Positions 45,808 through 53,691 of a DNA stretch of 64,000 bases are shown piece by piece. The stretch is taken from assembly GCF_900103545.1 (NCBI RefSeq), contig NZ_FNHH01000009.1, forward strand, positions 103,882 to 167,881. Reading direction: 5' to 3'. Below the pieces are notes generated by a model. That model was not told the DNA's origin. It saw only the letters and a list, made by a program, of their open reading frames with translations, and ran no database searches. This stretch comes from Daejeonella rubra (lineage in GTDB: Bacteria > Bacteroidota > Bacteroidia > Sphingobacteriales > Sphingobacteriaceae). Within the stretch, counting starts at the first letter, position 1, and the number at the start of each line of letters is the position of its first letter. Made by a program: the position numbers and the translations under genes.

Positions 45808-47010
45808 TTAGAAAAACAAACCCAATAAAACTCCAGCCAGGATTAAAAAAGGTGTTTTGATCCTGGTAAAGACCAGCAGCAAAAAGGTTATTATAACCAG
45901 GCCCATCGATAAATAGTTTATTCCGACAGGCTGCAATAATAGTAGAAATGCTGCACCCATAAACCCTACGGAAACTGCATTGATCCCGGAAAGCGAGTTT
46001 TTTATGCGTGTAATTTTTTTCAAATCATTCCAGAATGGAACAATAAAAAGGATCAGGATTAGTCCAGGCAAATTGATCCCCAAAACTGCAATAATACTAC
46101 CCATTACTTGCCCATAGATATTATATCCTGCATTTTTGAGTGTCATTCCTCCTACAAAGGAAGTAAATGAAAAAGTTGGACCTGGCAAAGCTTGTTGAAA
46201 TGCGTATCCTGATAAAAACTGGTCTGAATTAAGATATCCCTTCATCTCCACAAATTCGGTATACATAAATGGCACTAGCACCTGTCCGCCGCCAAATATC
46301 ATAATGCCGTTCCGATAAAAATTTTCGAATAAACGGATAGGTAAACTGAAAGGAGATGTCCGGTTAATTAGAGCACCCAAGCCTGCAAATAATAACAGTA
46401 CTCCTATAAAATAGGCTATTTTTCGAGGGTTAATGTTGGAAAACAGTTTAAATCGAAGGTTATTTTCCTCTATTGCTGTTTCGACAGTAGATGAAACGAT
46501 CCCTCCTATCAGAATCAATATCGGGAAAGCATAAGCATTCCTTAAAAGTAAAGTTGCAAATAGTGATCCTGCAGCAAGCCAGATGGATGTTTGAGATTTC
46601 AGAATAGTACGACCGAATGAAAATGCAGCATAGGCCACAATTCCAACTGCAATAGGCTGAATAAACTCCAGAATTTTATCAAATTTTTCCTTCTGGCCTA
46701 ATAAAGTATAGCTTAATACTGCCAGAGACATTAATGCTGTGGATGGCAATATCCAAATAAAAAAAGTGGTAATTGCGATCGGCAAACCTCCGACCTTATA
46801 AGCGATTCCTACCAATGTTTGCGTCGAAGAGGGTCCTGGAAGAATCTGGGTTAATGCATTCAGCTCCAGTAATTCATTTTCAGAAATATATTTCCTTTTG
46901 TTTACAAAGTTTTTAAGCATCATGCCTATATGCGCCTGGGCACCACCAAAGGCAGTAAGAGTAAACCAAATTACATCGTAAAGAAAAATAAGCTGGCGTT
47001 TACTCCACAT
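45808..47010 (-). CDS. chrA: Chromate transporter, long (two-domain) ChrA
   Basis: A 400-aa CHR-family membrane protein. Two homologous halves are visible, each with a CHR signature: GGAQAHIGMMLKNFVNKRKYIS with QILPGPSSTQTLVGIAYK in the first, and FGGGQVLVPFMYTEFVEMKGYL with QALPGPTFSFTSFVGG in the second. About ten to twelve hydrophobic helices span the protein. Members export chromate or, in some cases, act on sulfate-like anions; the actual substrate here is inference. It lies 4 bp after the small TPR gene on the minus strand, so both are probably one unit. No chromate regulator is nearby. Confidence 0.93.
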   Translation of the reverse strand: MWSKRQLIFLYDVIWFTLTAFGGAQAHIGMMLKNFVNKRKYISENELLELNALTQILPGPSSTQTLVGIAYKVGGLPIAITTFFIWILPSTALMSLAVLSYTLLGQKEKFDKILEFIQPIAVGIVAYAAFSFGRTILKSQTSIWLAAGSLFATLLLRNAYAFPILILIGGIVSSTVETAIEENNLRFKLFSNINPRKIAYFIGVLLLFAGLGALINRTSPFSLPIRLFENFYRNGIMIFGGGQVLVPFMYTEFVEMKGYLNSDQFLSGYAFQQALPGPTFSFTSFVGGMTLKNAGYNIYGQVMGSIIAVLGINLPGLILILFIVPFWNDLKKITRIKNSLSGINAVSVGFMGAAFLLLLQPVGINYLSMGLVIITFLLLVFTRIKTPFLILAGVLLGLFF

Positions 47011-47014
47011 AAAT

Positions 47015-47350
47015 TTAATCGTCTTCGTAATCTAAACCGGAAGCTGAATTGAAAACTGTCTGCAATTCAGAGTAAGCATGACTATCCCCGGCTCTTCTTG
47101 CTACTTCCATTCCTTTTTGGTAAATTAGAATAGCTTCCGATTTCCTGTCAAGACGTTCGTATAATTTACCTATATGATAATAGGTTCCAACATATTCAGG
47201 GTGTTTTGATAACAGATCTTCAAAATAAAAAAGCGCCTTTTCTATATCATTCTGACTCAAATATTCTGTTGCCAAAGCATATTTCAAAAAAGGATCATCA
47301 GGCTCATTTTTCAGAAAATCCAAAAGCTTTTGTAATCGGATAAGATGCAT
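47015..47350 (-). CDS. Small tetratricopeptide-repeat protein
   Basis: A 111-aa helical protein of about three TPR-like units: DPFLKYALATEYLSQNDIEKALFYFEDLL, PEYVGTYYHIGKLYERLDRKSEAILIYQKGM, and an incomplete third (DSHAYSELQTVF). TPRs mediate protein contacts; the partner is unknown. There is no signal peptide. It precedes chrA with a 4-bp gap and diverges from etfB across 45 bp that hold the etfB -7 element. Conserved small TPR proteins in Bacteroidota are often found beside unrelated genes, so no functional link to chromate transport is claimed. Confidence 0.8.
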   Translation of the reverse strand: MHLIRLQKLLDFLKNEPDDPFLKYALATEYLSQNDIEKALFYFEDLLSKHPEYVGTYYHIGKLYERLDRKSEAILIYQKGMEVARRAGDSHAYSELQTVFNSASGLDYEDD

Positions 47351-47370
47351 TTTATTTTATCTTTTTTAAG

Positions 47371-47378
47371 TAGATTTG
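47371..47378 (+). promoter_or_regulatory. -7 element TAnnTTTG for the etfB operon
   Basis: TAGATTTG matches the -7 consensus and ends 17 nt before the chosen etfB ATG at 47396. It supports that start over the upstream in-frame ATG at 47345, which would lie before the transcript begins. Confidence 0.65.
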
Positions 47379-47395
47379 TAAAAAGAGAAATCTAT

Positions 47396-48133
47396 ATGAA
47401 AATATTAGTTTGTGTCAGTAATGTCCCCGATACAACAACAAAAATAACTTTTAACAGCGATAATACACAATTCAATACAGCAGGTGTTCAATTTATATTA
47501 AACCCCTATGATGAAATTGCTTTGGCAAGAGCAATTGAATTAGCTGAAGGTGGTAAAGGATCTGTTACTGTAATTCATGTTGGAGAAATAAGTTCTGAGC
47601 CAACCATAAGAAAAGCGCTGGCAATAGGCGCTGACGATGCTGTTCGGATCAATGCATCACCCAGGGATTCATATTTTGTATCAGCTCAGATAGCACATTA
47701 TTCAAAAGATAAAGGTTTTGATATGATTCTAACAGGCCGTGAATCAATCGATTATAATGGCTCACAGGTTGCTGCTATGCTGGGTGAATTTTTAGACATA
47801 CCTTCAATTTCAATTATTAAAAAACTTGATATTGATTCAGATAAGACAAGTATTATTCGCGAAATAGAGGGCGGTAAAGAACATTTAACAGTCAGTTTCC
47901 CTTTTGTAGCAAGTTGCGCTGAAGGTGTAGCTGAGCCTAAAATACCAAACATGCGTGGGATAATGTCTGCCAGGACAAAACCACTGGAAGTTGTTGAGCC
48001 AACTGAAGTTGATCAATTGATCACTTTCACATCTTATAGTGTTCCTGCCCCCCGGGGTTCTGTAACCATCCTTTCGCAGGATGAAACCGAAAAACTGGTT
48101 AGTCTCTTACATACAGAGGCAAAAGTAATTTAA
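47396..48133 (+). CDS. etfB: Electron transfer flavoprotein subunit beta
   Basis: The AMP-binding subunit of ETF, which carries electrons from acyl-CoA and other dehydrogenases to the quinone pool. The 245-aa protein starts with MKILVCVSNVPDTTTKI, the conserved N-terminus. NPYDEIALARAIELAEGG (about 36-53), DMILTGRESIDYNGSQVAAMLGEFL (about 102) and SFPFVASCAEGVAEPKIPNMRGIM (about 162) are ETF-beta signatures. A longer frame from ATG 47345 is open but would start upstream of the -7 element. EtfA follows 49 bp later. Confidence 0.95.
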   Translation: MKILVCVSNVPDTTTKITFNSDNTQFNTAGVQFILNPYDEIALARAIELAEGGKGSVTVIHVGEISSEPTIRKALAIGADDAVRINASPRDSYFVSAQIAHYSKDKGFDMILTGRESIDYNGSQVAAMLGEFLDIPSISIIKKLDIDSDKTSIIREIEGGKEHLTVSFPFVASCAEGVAEPKIPNMRGIMSARTKPLEVVEPTEVDQLITFTSYSVPAPRGSVTILSQDETEKLVSLLHTEAKVI

Positions 48134-48182
48134 AACACAGATCATAAATTCAAAATCCCTTTTTAGGGCTTAACTAATAAAT

Positions 48183-49160
48183 ATGTCAGTTTTAGTATAT
48201 GTTGAAAATGCAGATGGCAAATTTAAGAAATCTACTTTTGAAGTAGTTTCATACGCCGCGGCTGTGTCAGATCTGTTAAAAACAGAATTAATTGCCATTT
48301 CCATTGGAGATGTAAAACAAGATGATTTAAGTAATCTGGGCAAATATGGTGCGGCAAAGGTTCTTAATGTAAGCAGTGACAAGCTAAAAAACTTTGTGAA
48401 TCAGGCTTATGCATCTGTAATTGCAGAAGCAGCAAAAAGGGAAGGTTCTTCTGTTGTTGTTTTAGCCAACTCATTCACAGGAAAGGGACTATCACCACGC
48501 ATTGCGGTCAAACTGAAAGCTGGTCTTGCAGATGCTGCTGTTGAGCTTCCCAAAACAGACAATAATACATTTACAATAAAAAGAACTGCATTTTCCGGAA
48601 AAGCATTTGCAACTGTTGAATTAAATTCAGAAGTAAAAGTTATTGCTTTAAATCCAAACTCCTTTCAACTTAAAGAGAGCGGATCTATATCAAAAGTTGA
48701 AGATTTTCAACCTGAATTCAGAGATTCGGATTTTCGCACTATGGTTTCTGAGATTGTCAGAGCAAGTGACAAAATAGCTTTACCAGATGCTGAACTGGTT
48801 GTTTCTGCCGGTCGTGGTATGAAAGGACCTGAAAACTGGGCAATGATCGAAGAACTAGCCGGTATACTCGGTGCGGCTACGGCATGTTCTAAACCGGTTT
48901 CGGATGCAGGATGGAGACCTCATGAAGAGCATGTTGGTCAAACAGGAATTGCTGTAAGCCCTAACCTTTATATTGCAATTGGGATTTCCGGTGCGATCCA
49001 GCATCTTGCAGGGGTAAGCTCTTCAAAAACAATTGTTGTTATCAATAAAGACCCTGAAGCTCCATTTTTCAAAGTAGCTGATTACGGCATCGTTGGTGAT
49101 GCTTTTGAAGTGGTACCTAAGCTGATCGACGCTATTAAGGCTTATAAAGCTCATTCCTGA
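48183..49160 (+). CDS. etfA: Electron transfer flavoprotein subunit alpha
   Basis: The FAD-binding subunit of ETF, forming a heterodimer with EtfB. It is 325 aa. The FAD domain signature is VVSAGRGMKGPENWAMIEELAGILGAAT (about 200) followed by SKPVSDAGWRPHEEHVGQTG (about 237) and YIAIGISGAIQHLAGVSSS (about 263). The N-terminal domain begins SVLVYVENADGKFKKSTFE. With EtfB it links fatty-acid or amino-acid oxidation to respiration. It is the second gene of an etfB-etfA-bfn-nupC group on one strand. Confidence 0.96.
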   Translation: MSVLVYVENADGKFKKSTFEVVSYAAAVSDLLKTELIAISIGDVKQDDLSNLGKYGAAKVLNVSSDKLKNFVNQAYASVIAEAAKREGSSVVVLANSFTGKGLSPRIAVKLKAGLADAAVELPKTDNNTFTIKRTAFSGKAFATVELNSEVKVIALNPNSFQLKESGSISKVEDFQPEFRDSDFRTMVSEIVRASDKIALPDAELVVSAGRGMKGPENWAMIEELAGILGAATACSKPVSDAGWRPHEEHVGQTGIAVSPNLYIAIGISGAIQHLAGVSSSKTIVVINKDPEAPFFKVADYGIVGDAFEVVPKLIDAIKAYKAHS

Positions 49161-49209
49161 TCTTTATAAAATTGAGTAATTTGAATTCATAACCCTTTAG
49201 GCTTATTTT

Positions 49210-49806
49210 ATGAAGAAGATTAAACTAGATATTGTAGGCTTATCATATAGTCAGACTCAATCAGGTGCATATGCACTTGTTCTTGGTGAGGTAAATGGGC
49301 GCAGAAGACTACCTATCATAATAGGAAGTTTTGAAGCACAGGCTATTGCTATTGAAATCGAAAAAATGACTCCCAGCAGGCCTCTTACTCATGATCTCTT
49401 TAAATCTTTAGCAGCTAATTACCATATTAATATTCAGGAAGTCATAATTTATAACCTGGTAGACGGAATCTTTTATGCCAAATTAATTTGTTCTGACGGT
49501 AAAAAAACCAGTGAGATAGATGCAAGAACTTCGGATGCAATTGCTTTGGCTGTGCGATTTGAGTGTCCTATCTATACCTATGAATTTATTTTAGCAAGCG
49601 CCGGAATAGTCATTGAAGGTAATGAATTTGTTTTCCTTGAAAATATTGAGCCGCAAACAGAAGAAAAAGTAGCAAGTCCTACTTTAAATTACAGTTCACT
49701 TTCTGAAGAGGAACTAAAAATCAAATTAAAGGATGCACTTGCAGACGAAGCCTATGAAAAAGCTGCAAACATTCGTGATGAACTTTCAAGGCGGAAATCT
49801 TCATGA
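49210..49806 (+). CDS. Bifunctional nuclease (DUF151) with C-terminal UVR motif
   Basis: A 198-aa protein with a DUF151/BFN domain (about 1-135: GLSYSQTQSGAYALVLGE, LPIIIGSFEAQAIAIEIE, DARTSDAIALAVRFECPIY). A C-terminal UVR-type motif follows (about 162-195: LKIKLKDALADEAYEKAANIRDEL), similar to the UvrB-UvrC contact helix. BFN relatives from plants act as RNase and DNase, but bacterial function is little known. The domain pair is a recurring Bacteroidota form. It lies 49 bp after etfA and 72 bp before nupC, an arrangement I have seen repeatedly in Bacteroidota, suggesting a conserved operon. Confidence 0.88.
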   Translation: MKKIKLDIVGLSYSQTQSGAYALVLGEVNGRRRLPIIIGSFEAQAIAIEIEKMTPSRPLTHDLFKSLAANYHINIQEVIIYNLVDGIFYAKLICSDGKKTSEIDARTSDAIALAVRFECPIYTYEFILASAGIVIEGNEFVFLENIEPQTEEKVASPTLNYSSLSEEELKIKLKDALADEAYEKAANIRDELSRRKSS

Positions 49807-49878
49807 ATTTCCCTATAAAAGTTTTATTTCTAATTCTTATTCCTAAATTTCACGATTAATTCAGAATTAAATTTCTTT

Positions 49879-51153
49879 ATGGAGAGATTCACCGGTCTTA
49901 TTGGCGTTGTATTAATTTTTGGTATCGCCTTTTTAATGTCTAACAACAGAAAAGCGATCAACTATAGGCTGGTATTTTCAGGTATAGCAATTCAACTATC
50001 TCTCGCTGTCTTTATCCTTAAAGTTCCACTTGGCAAAACTATCTTTTCCTGGTTGGGTGATGCAGTTACTAAAATCTTAAACTTTTCTCAGAAAGGCGCT
50101 GAATTTGTATTCGGACCATTGGTGAATTCTGTGAATATGGGTAAAGCTTTCGGCAGCGGTAATGAATTTATCTTTTTCTTTAATATTATTCCGACAATAA
50201 TTTTTGTTGCTGTATTGGTGAGTGTTGCGTATTATCTTGGAATTATGCAGCGTGTTGTAAAATTCATAGCAATGATCGTTTACAAATTGATGGGTGTTTC
50301 AGGCTCTGAAGCATTATCAAACGTTGCCAGCGCCTTTGTTGGCCAGGTAGAAGCCCAGATAATGATAAAACCTTATTTGAAAGGAATGACCATGTCTGAA
50401 CTATTAGCTTCCATGACCGGTAGTATGGCTTGTATTGCAGGTGGAGTAATGGCAGTGTATATTGCTATGGGAGTTCCTGCAGAATATCTGATCGCTGCAA
50501 GTCTTATGGCAGCTCCAGCTGCATTGGTGATCTCCAAGATCGTTTGGCCGGAGACTGAAATTTCGGAAACAAAGGGAAGAGTTTCACTGGAGATTAAAAA
50601 GACAAATGCCAATCTGGTAGATGCTATTTCACACGGAGCAAGTGACGGATTGAAAGTAGGTTTAAATGTGGTTGCAATGCTGATTGGCTTTATCGCTATT
50701 ATTGCATTGGTAGACTTTGTGTTAGGTAAGATTGGTTTTGGGTTAAGCAGCCTTGGAATGTCGCTTTCATTTATAGGTATTAACCTTCAAACTCTTAGTT
50801 TAAATCAGATCCTTGGGACTCTATTTTCAGTTTTCGCTTATGCAATGGGTGTTCCGGGTAAGGATATTCAGGTGGCAGGCTCACTGATGGGAACAAAAAT
50901 GGTAATCAACGAGTTTGTGGCTTATCTTGACCTTGCAAAGATCAAAGAAACACTTGATCCCAAAACAATTCTGATAACCAGTTTCGCTTTATGCGGATTC
51001 GCTAATTTTAGTTCTATAGCTATACAAGTTGGAGGTATTGGTGAATTATCCCCGGAAAGAAGAACTGACCTGGCTAAACTTGGAATGAGAGCATTAATAT
51101 GCGGAACACTTGCCTCCTACTTATCAGCAACTATTGCAGGCATACTGATGTAA
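49879..51153 (+). CDS. nupC: Concentrative nucleoside transporter (NupC/CNT family)
   Basis: A 424-aa inner-membrane symporter that brings in nucleosides with H+ or Na+. It has about ten hydrophobic helices. Family features are GLIGVVLIFGIAFLMSNNRKAINYRLV at the start, NEFIFFFNIIPTIIFVAVLVS (about 98), SEALSNVASAFVGQVEAQIMIKPYL (about 143, core binding residues) and KMVINEFVAYLDLAKI (about 340). A Gly-rich end (FALCGFANFSSIAIQVGGIGELSPERR) is also typical. It is the last gene of the etf group, followed by a strong bidirectional terminator. Confidence 0.95.
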   Translation: MERFTGLIGVVLIFGIAFLMSNNRKAINYRLVFSGIAIQLSLAVFILKVPLGKTIFSWLGDAVTKILNFSQKGAEFVFGPLVNSVNMGKAFGSGNEFIFFFNIIPTIIFVAVLVSVAYYLGIMQRVVKFIAMIVYKLMGVSGSEALSNVASAFVGQVEAQIMIKPYLKGMTMSELLASMTGSMACIAGGVMAVYIAMGVPAEYLIAASLMAAPAALVISKIVWPETEISETKGRVSLEIKKTNANLVDAISHGASDGLKVGLNVVAMLIGFIAIIALVDFVLGKIGFGLSSLGMSLSFIGINLQTLSLNQILGTLFSVFAYAMGVPGKDIQVAGSLMGTKMVINEFVAYLDLAKIKETLDPKTILITSFALCGFANFSSIAIQVGGIGELSPERRTDLAKLGMRALICGTLASYLSATIAGILM

Positions 51154-51194
51154 TTTAGAAAAACAGATAGAAATTTAAAATCAATATTTTATTG

Positions 51195-51237
51195 CATAAA
51201 AGAAAGTCCGGTGAAATTCACCGGACTTTCTTTTATG
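51195..51237. terminator. Bidirectional terminator between nupC and gltA
   Basis: A perfect 21-bp inverted repeat (51195-51215 with 51217-51237, centre at 51216) has a GC-rich core and AAAAGAAAG/CTTTCTTTT ends. U-rich tails therefore occur on both strands. It terminates nupC on plus and gltA on minus. Confidence 0.9.
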
Positions 51238-51246
51238 TGAGTTTTA

Positions 51247-52533
51247 CTAGCGATTTTTTAAGTCAACATATTCGCGTATGACTTCTCCTGTAAATATCTG
51301 TCTTGGTCTTCCAATAGGTTCTTTATTTTCGCGCATTTCTTTCCACTGTGCGATCCATCCCGGTAAACGGCCAAGGGCAAATAACACTGTAAACATATCT
51401 GTTGGAAAGCCTAATGCACGGTAAATGATACCGGAGTAGAAATCGACATTTGGATAAAGCTTGCGTTCAACAAAATAAGGATCATTTAAAGCAGCACTTT
51501 CCAATTTCTTAGCGATCTCAAGTACAGGATCATTAATACCCAGTTTTTCAAGAATTTCATCGCAAGCCTTTTTAATGATCTTCGCTCGCGGATCAAAATT
51601 CTTATAAACACGGTGTCCAAATCCCATCAAACGAAAATCATCGTTTTTATCTTTGGCTTTATTGATCCATTTATCAGTATCTCCCCCATCGTTCTTGATC
51701 TGCTCAAGCATCTCAATAACAGCCTGATTAGCTCCGCCATGAAGCGGACCCCATAAAGCTGAAATACCTGCTGAAATGGAAGCGTATAAATTACAATCGG
51801 ATGATCCAACCATACGAACAGTTGATGTTGAGCAATTCTGTTCGTGATCAGCATGAAGTATAAACAATACATTCATTGCTTTAACGATAACAGGATCGAT
51901 CTCTATCACTTCAGTACGCTGGCCGAAGGTCATATTCAGAAAATTACTAACGTAATCAAGATTGTTCTGAGGATAAATAATAGGATGTCCTAAAGATTTT
52001 TTATAGATCCAGGAAACAACAGTGGTCATTTTAGCAAAAAGCTTAATAATCGTTAGATTTTGTTCCTCAGGAGTTTGTTTTGAATTTAATGATTCAGGAT
52101 AAAAGGAAGATAATGAACAGATCAAGGAAGATAATTGACCCATTGGATGAGATTTCGATGGAAATCCATCAAAAAACTTTTTCATGTCTTCATGTACCAG
52201 CGTATGTCTGGAGATATCCGACTGAAAGGAATTTAATTGAGATTGATTTGGAAGATCACCATATATTAACAAGTAGGCAACCTCAAGGAAAGTAGATTTC
52301 TCTGCCAATTCCTCAATTCCATAACCTCTGTATTTTAAAATCCCCTCTTCACCGTCTAAAAATGTAATTGCGCTTTTGGTTGCACCTGTATTTTTATAAC
52401 CAGAATCGAGGGTTATATATCCGCTTGCATCCCGTAGTTTTGAAATATCAATGGCCTTTTCGCCTTCAGTACCTGTAATTATTGGTAGTTCGTAAGTTTT
52501 TTCTCCTATTATTAAGGATGCTGATTCTGACAT
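51247..52533 (-). CDS. gltA: Citrate synthase
   Basis: Condenses acetyl-CoA and oxaloacetate to citrate, the entry step of the TCA cycle. The 428-aa protein is the long bacterial type with an N-terminal beta domain (about 1-45, SLIIGEKTYELPIITG). Catalytic segments are LYGDLPNQSQL, the His of HADHEQNCSTSTVRMVGSS (about 231), GPLHGGANQAVIEML (about 264) and GHRVYKNFDPRA (about 306). The Asp in the later VDFYSGIIYRALGF is also present. It is monocistronic with its own -7 element and the shared terminator. Confidence 0.97.
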   Translation of the reverse strand: MSESASLIIGEKTYELPIITGTEGEKAIDISKLRDASGYITLDSGYKNTGATKSAITFLDGEEGILKYRGYGIEELAEKSTFLEVAYLLIYGDLPNQSQLNSFQSDISRHTLVHEDMKKFFDGFPSKSHPMGQLSSLICSLSSFYPESLNSKQTPEEQNLTIIKLFAKMTTVVSWIYKKSLGHPIIYPQNNLDYVSNFLNMTFGQRTEVIEIDPVIVKAMNVLFILHADHEQNCSTSTVRMVGSSDCNLYASISAGISALWGPLHGGANQAVIEMLEQIKNDGGDTDKWINKAKDKNDDFRLMGFGHRVYKNFDPRAKIIKKACDEILEKLGINDPVLEIAKKLESAALNDPYFVERKLYPNVDFYSGIIYRALGFPTDMFTVLFALGRLPGWIAQWKEMRENKEPIGRPRQIFTGEVIREYVDLKNR

Positions 52534-52556
52534 ATTAATTTGAAATAGTTAATAGA

Positions 52557-52564
52557 CAAAACTA
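52557..52564 (-). promoter_or_regulatory. -7 element TAnnTTTG for gltA
   Basis: The plus-strand CAAAACTA is TAGTTTTG on the minus strand, an exact -7 match. It lies 23 nt before the gltA ATG ending at 52533. Confidence 0.6.
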
Positions 52565-52620
52565 ATAAATAAGCTCACTTTAGAGCTAATTTTCATGAAA
52601 GGAATTGCAATATTTTTGTT

Positions 52621-52644
52621 AAAAAATGAAAATGATATCATTTT
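52621..52644 (-). terminator. Possible terminator of the DUF3347 lipoprotein gene
   Basis: The 16-bp perfect palindrome at 52629-52644 is followed on the minus strand by CATTTTTT. It lies 82 bp after the lipoprotein gene stop. The stem is AT-rich, so support is moderate. Confidence 0.4.
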
Positions 52645-52726
52645 TTCAAAAATAGACTGCGTTTATCAATGAATTCAATTCAGATTTTGATCTATTTATA
52701 GATTTTTTAATTGTTTGAAACGAAAT

Positions 52727-53263
52727 TTATTTTTTAGTAATAGTCTCTTTTACTTCTCCGCAGTTAAGCATTTCATCTCCATAATACGGATTCCTGATCT
52801 CTGTTTCAGAAGCAAGCCAATAGCCTCCATCACCATCATTGGCCATTGGACAATACTGCACGAACATGCTTCCTGAAGCAATTTCAGCATGTTTAAACAT
52901 ATCGATTAAATCTGCACTTAACGATGTAAAATTAACCCTTTGATCTTTTAAGGATGATCCTGAAGCTATTTTCTCGGCCATGATAGCGGTGTTTTCACAA
53001 CCATTAATTTTACGGAGTGTGACAGCAAGGTCTTTTGCAGCTGTCTGAGCCTGGATTGAATCAGATAACACAAGAACATCCTTCAAATGTAAATATTGAT
53101 CATACGCCCGATCAGAATCAGCATCTTTTAATTCGATCGCCATAGGTGCAGAGACAATAACTGAATCAGCTTTTGGAGCTTCAGTGCTTTCCTGAGTTTG
53201 GTTACAAGCGGAATATACAGCCATAATTGAAAGGGCTGATGCAAATAATTTTATTTTATTCAT
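52727..53263 (-). CDS. DUF3347-domain lipoprotein
   Basis: A 178-aa lipoprotein. The signal peptide ends in a lipobox-like AVYSAC (Cys19), predicting a periplasm-facing lipid anchor. The DUF3347 domain (about 50-175) ends with the family's most conserved stretch, YCPMANDGDGGYWLASE and IRNPYYGDEMLNCGEV, rich in Cys and Met. That pattern and known links of DUF3347 to CusB/HlyD-type proteins suggest heavy-metal binding, but function is unproven. No efflux RND genes are adjacent. It is divergent from smr, with VF530 between them on the same strand. Confidence 0.88.
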   Translation of the reverse strand: MNKIKLFASALSIMAVYSACNQTQESTEAPKADSVIVSAPMAIELKDADSDRAYDQYLHLKDVLVLSDSIQAQTAAKDLAVTLRKINGCENTAIMAEKIASGSSLKDQRVNFTSLSADLIDMFKHAEIASGSMFVQYCPMANDGDGGYWLASETEIRNPYYGDEMLNCGEVKETITKK

Positions 53264-53347
53264 GATAAATAGTTTGGTTTCTCAAATATCATCATTTTCA
53301 ACCAATGAAATGAAGAAAAAGATCAGGATCTGGAATCAGATATATTA

Positions 53348-53563
53348 TTATTTTAAGGGCTCCATACTCTTTATATATAGATCTTCTACCTTTTTACGGG
53401 CCCAATCTGTTTTTCTTAAAAATTTCAAGCTGGAACTGATACTTGGATTGTCAGTGAAACAATTTATTCTGATCAGGGATCCCAATTTTTCCCATCCATA
53501 AAAATCGACCAGAAAAACAAGGATCATTTCCAGAGTTTTACCATGAAGAGGGTCAGCACTCAT
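53348..53563 (-). CDS. VF530-family small DNA-binding protein
   Basis: A 71-aa protein that matches the VF530/DUF2132 family from memory: an N-terminal DPLHGKTLEMILVFLV, then YGWEKLGSLIRINCFTDNPSI, and SLKFLRKTDWARKKVEDLY. The Vibrio VF530 structure suggested DNA binding, so the name is provisional. It is complete and well conserved despite its length. It has its own -7 element on the minus strand. The opposite-strand frame across this span has no recognisable product and I treat it as a shadow. Confidence 0.88.
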   Translation of the reverse strand: MSADPLHGKTLEMILVFLVDFYGWEKLGSLIRINCFTDNPSISSSLKFLRKTDWARKKVEDLYIKSMEPLK

Positions 53564-53586
53564 AAGTTTAAAGATATTAGTATAAC

Positions 53587-53594
53587 CAAAGGTA
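53587..53594 (-). promoter_or_regulatory. -7 element TAnnTTTG for the VF530 gene
   Basis: The plus-strand CAAAGGTA is TACCTTTG on the minus strand, an exact -7 match. It lies 23 nt before the VF530 ATG ending at 53563. Confidence 0.6.
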
Positions 53595-53657
53595 TGAACC
53601 TGACCCGGTTTTTATCGTTAAAATCAGTAGATAAGATCATAAGGCAGCTAATTTTAA

Positions 53658-53665
53658 TAGATTTG
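53658..53665 (+). promoter_or_regulatory. -7 element TAnnTTTG for the DUF2027-Smr gene
   Basis: TAGATTTG matches the -7 consensus and lies 26 nt before the ATG at 53692. It overlaps the GTG at 53665, so that upstream start is unlikely to be translated. Confidence 0.6.
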
Positions 53666-53691
53666 TGTTCTATCTGTACAATCCATTGATT

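Noticed and set aside
47345..47395. ATG 51 bp upstream of the etfB start
   Set aside because: It precedes the -7 element and adds residues absent from known EtfB.
53262..53501. Plus-strand frame opposite the VF530 gene
   Set aside because: The minus-strand VF530 family protein is convincing and this frame is its shadow.
53665..53691. GTG start for the DUF2027-Smr gene
   Set aside because: It lies on the -7 element and the ATG at 53692 matches the family start.
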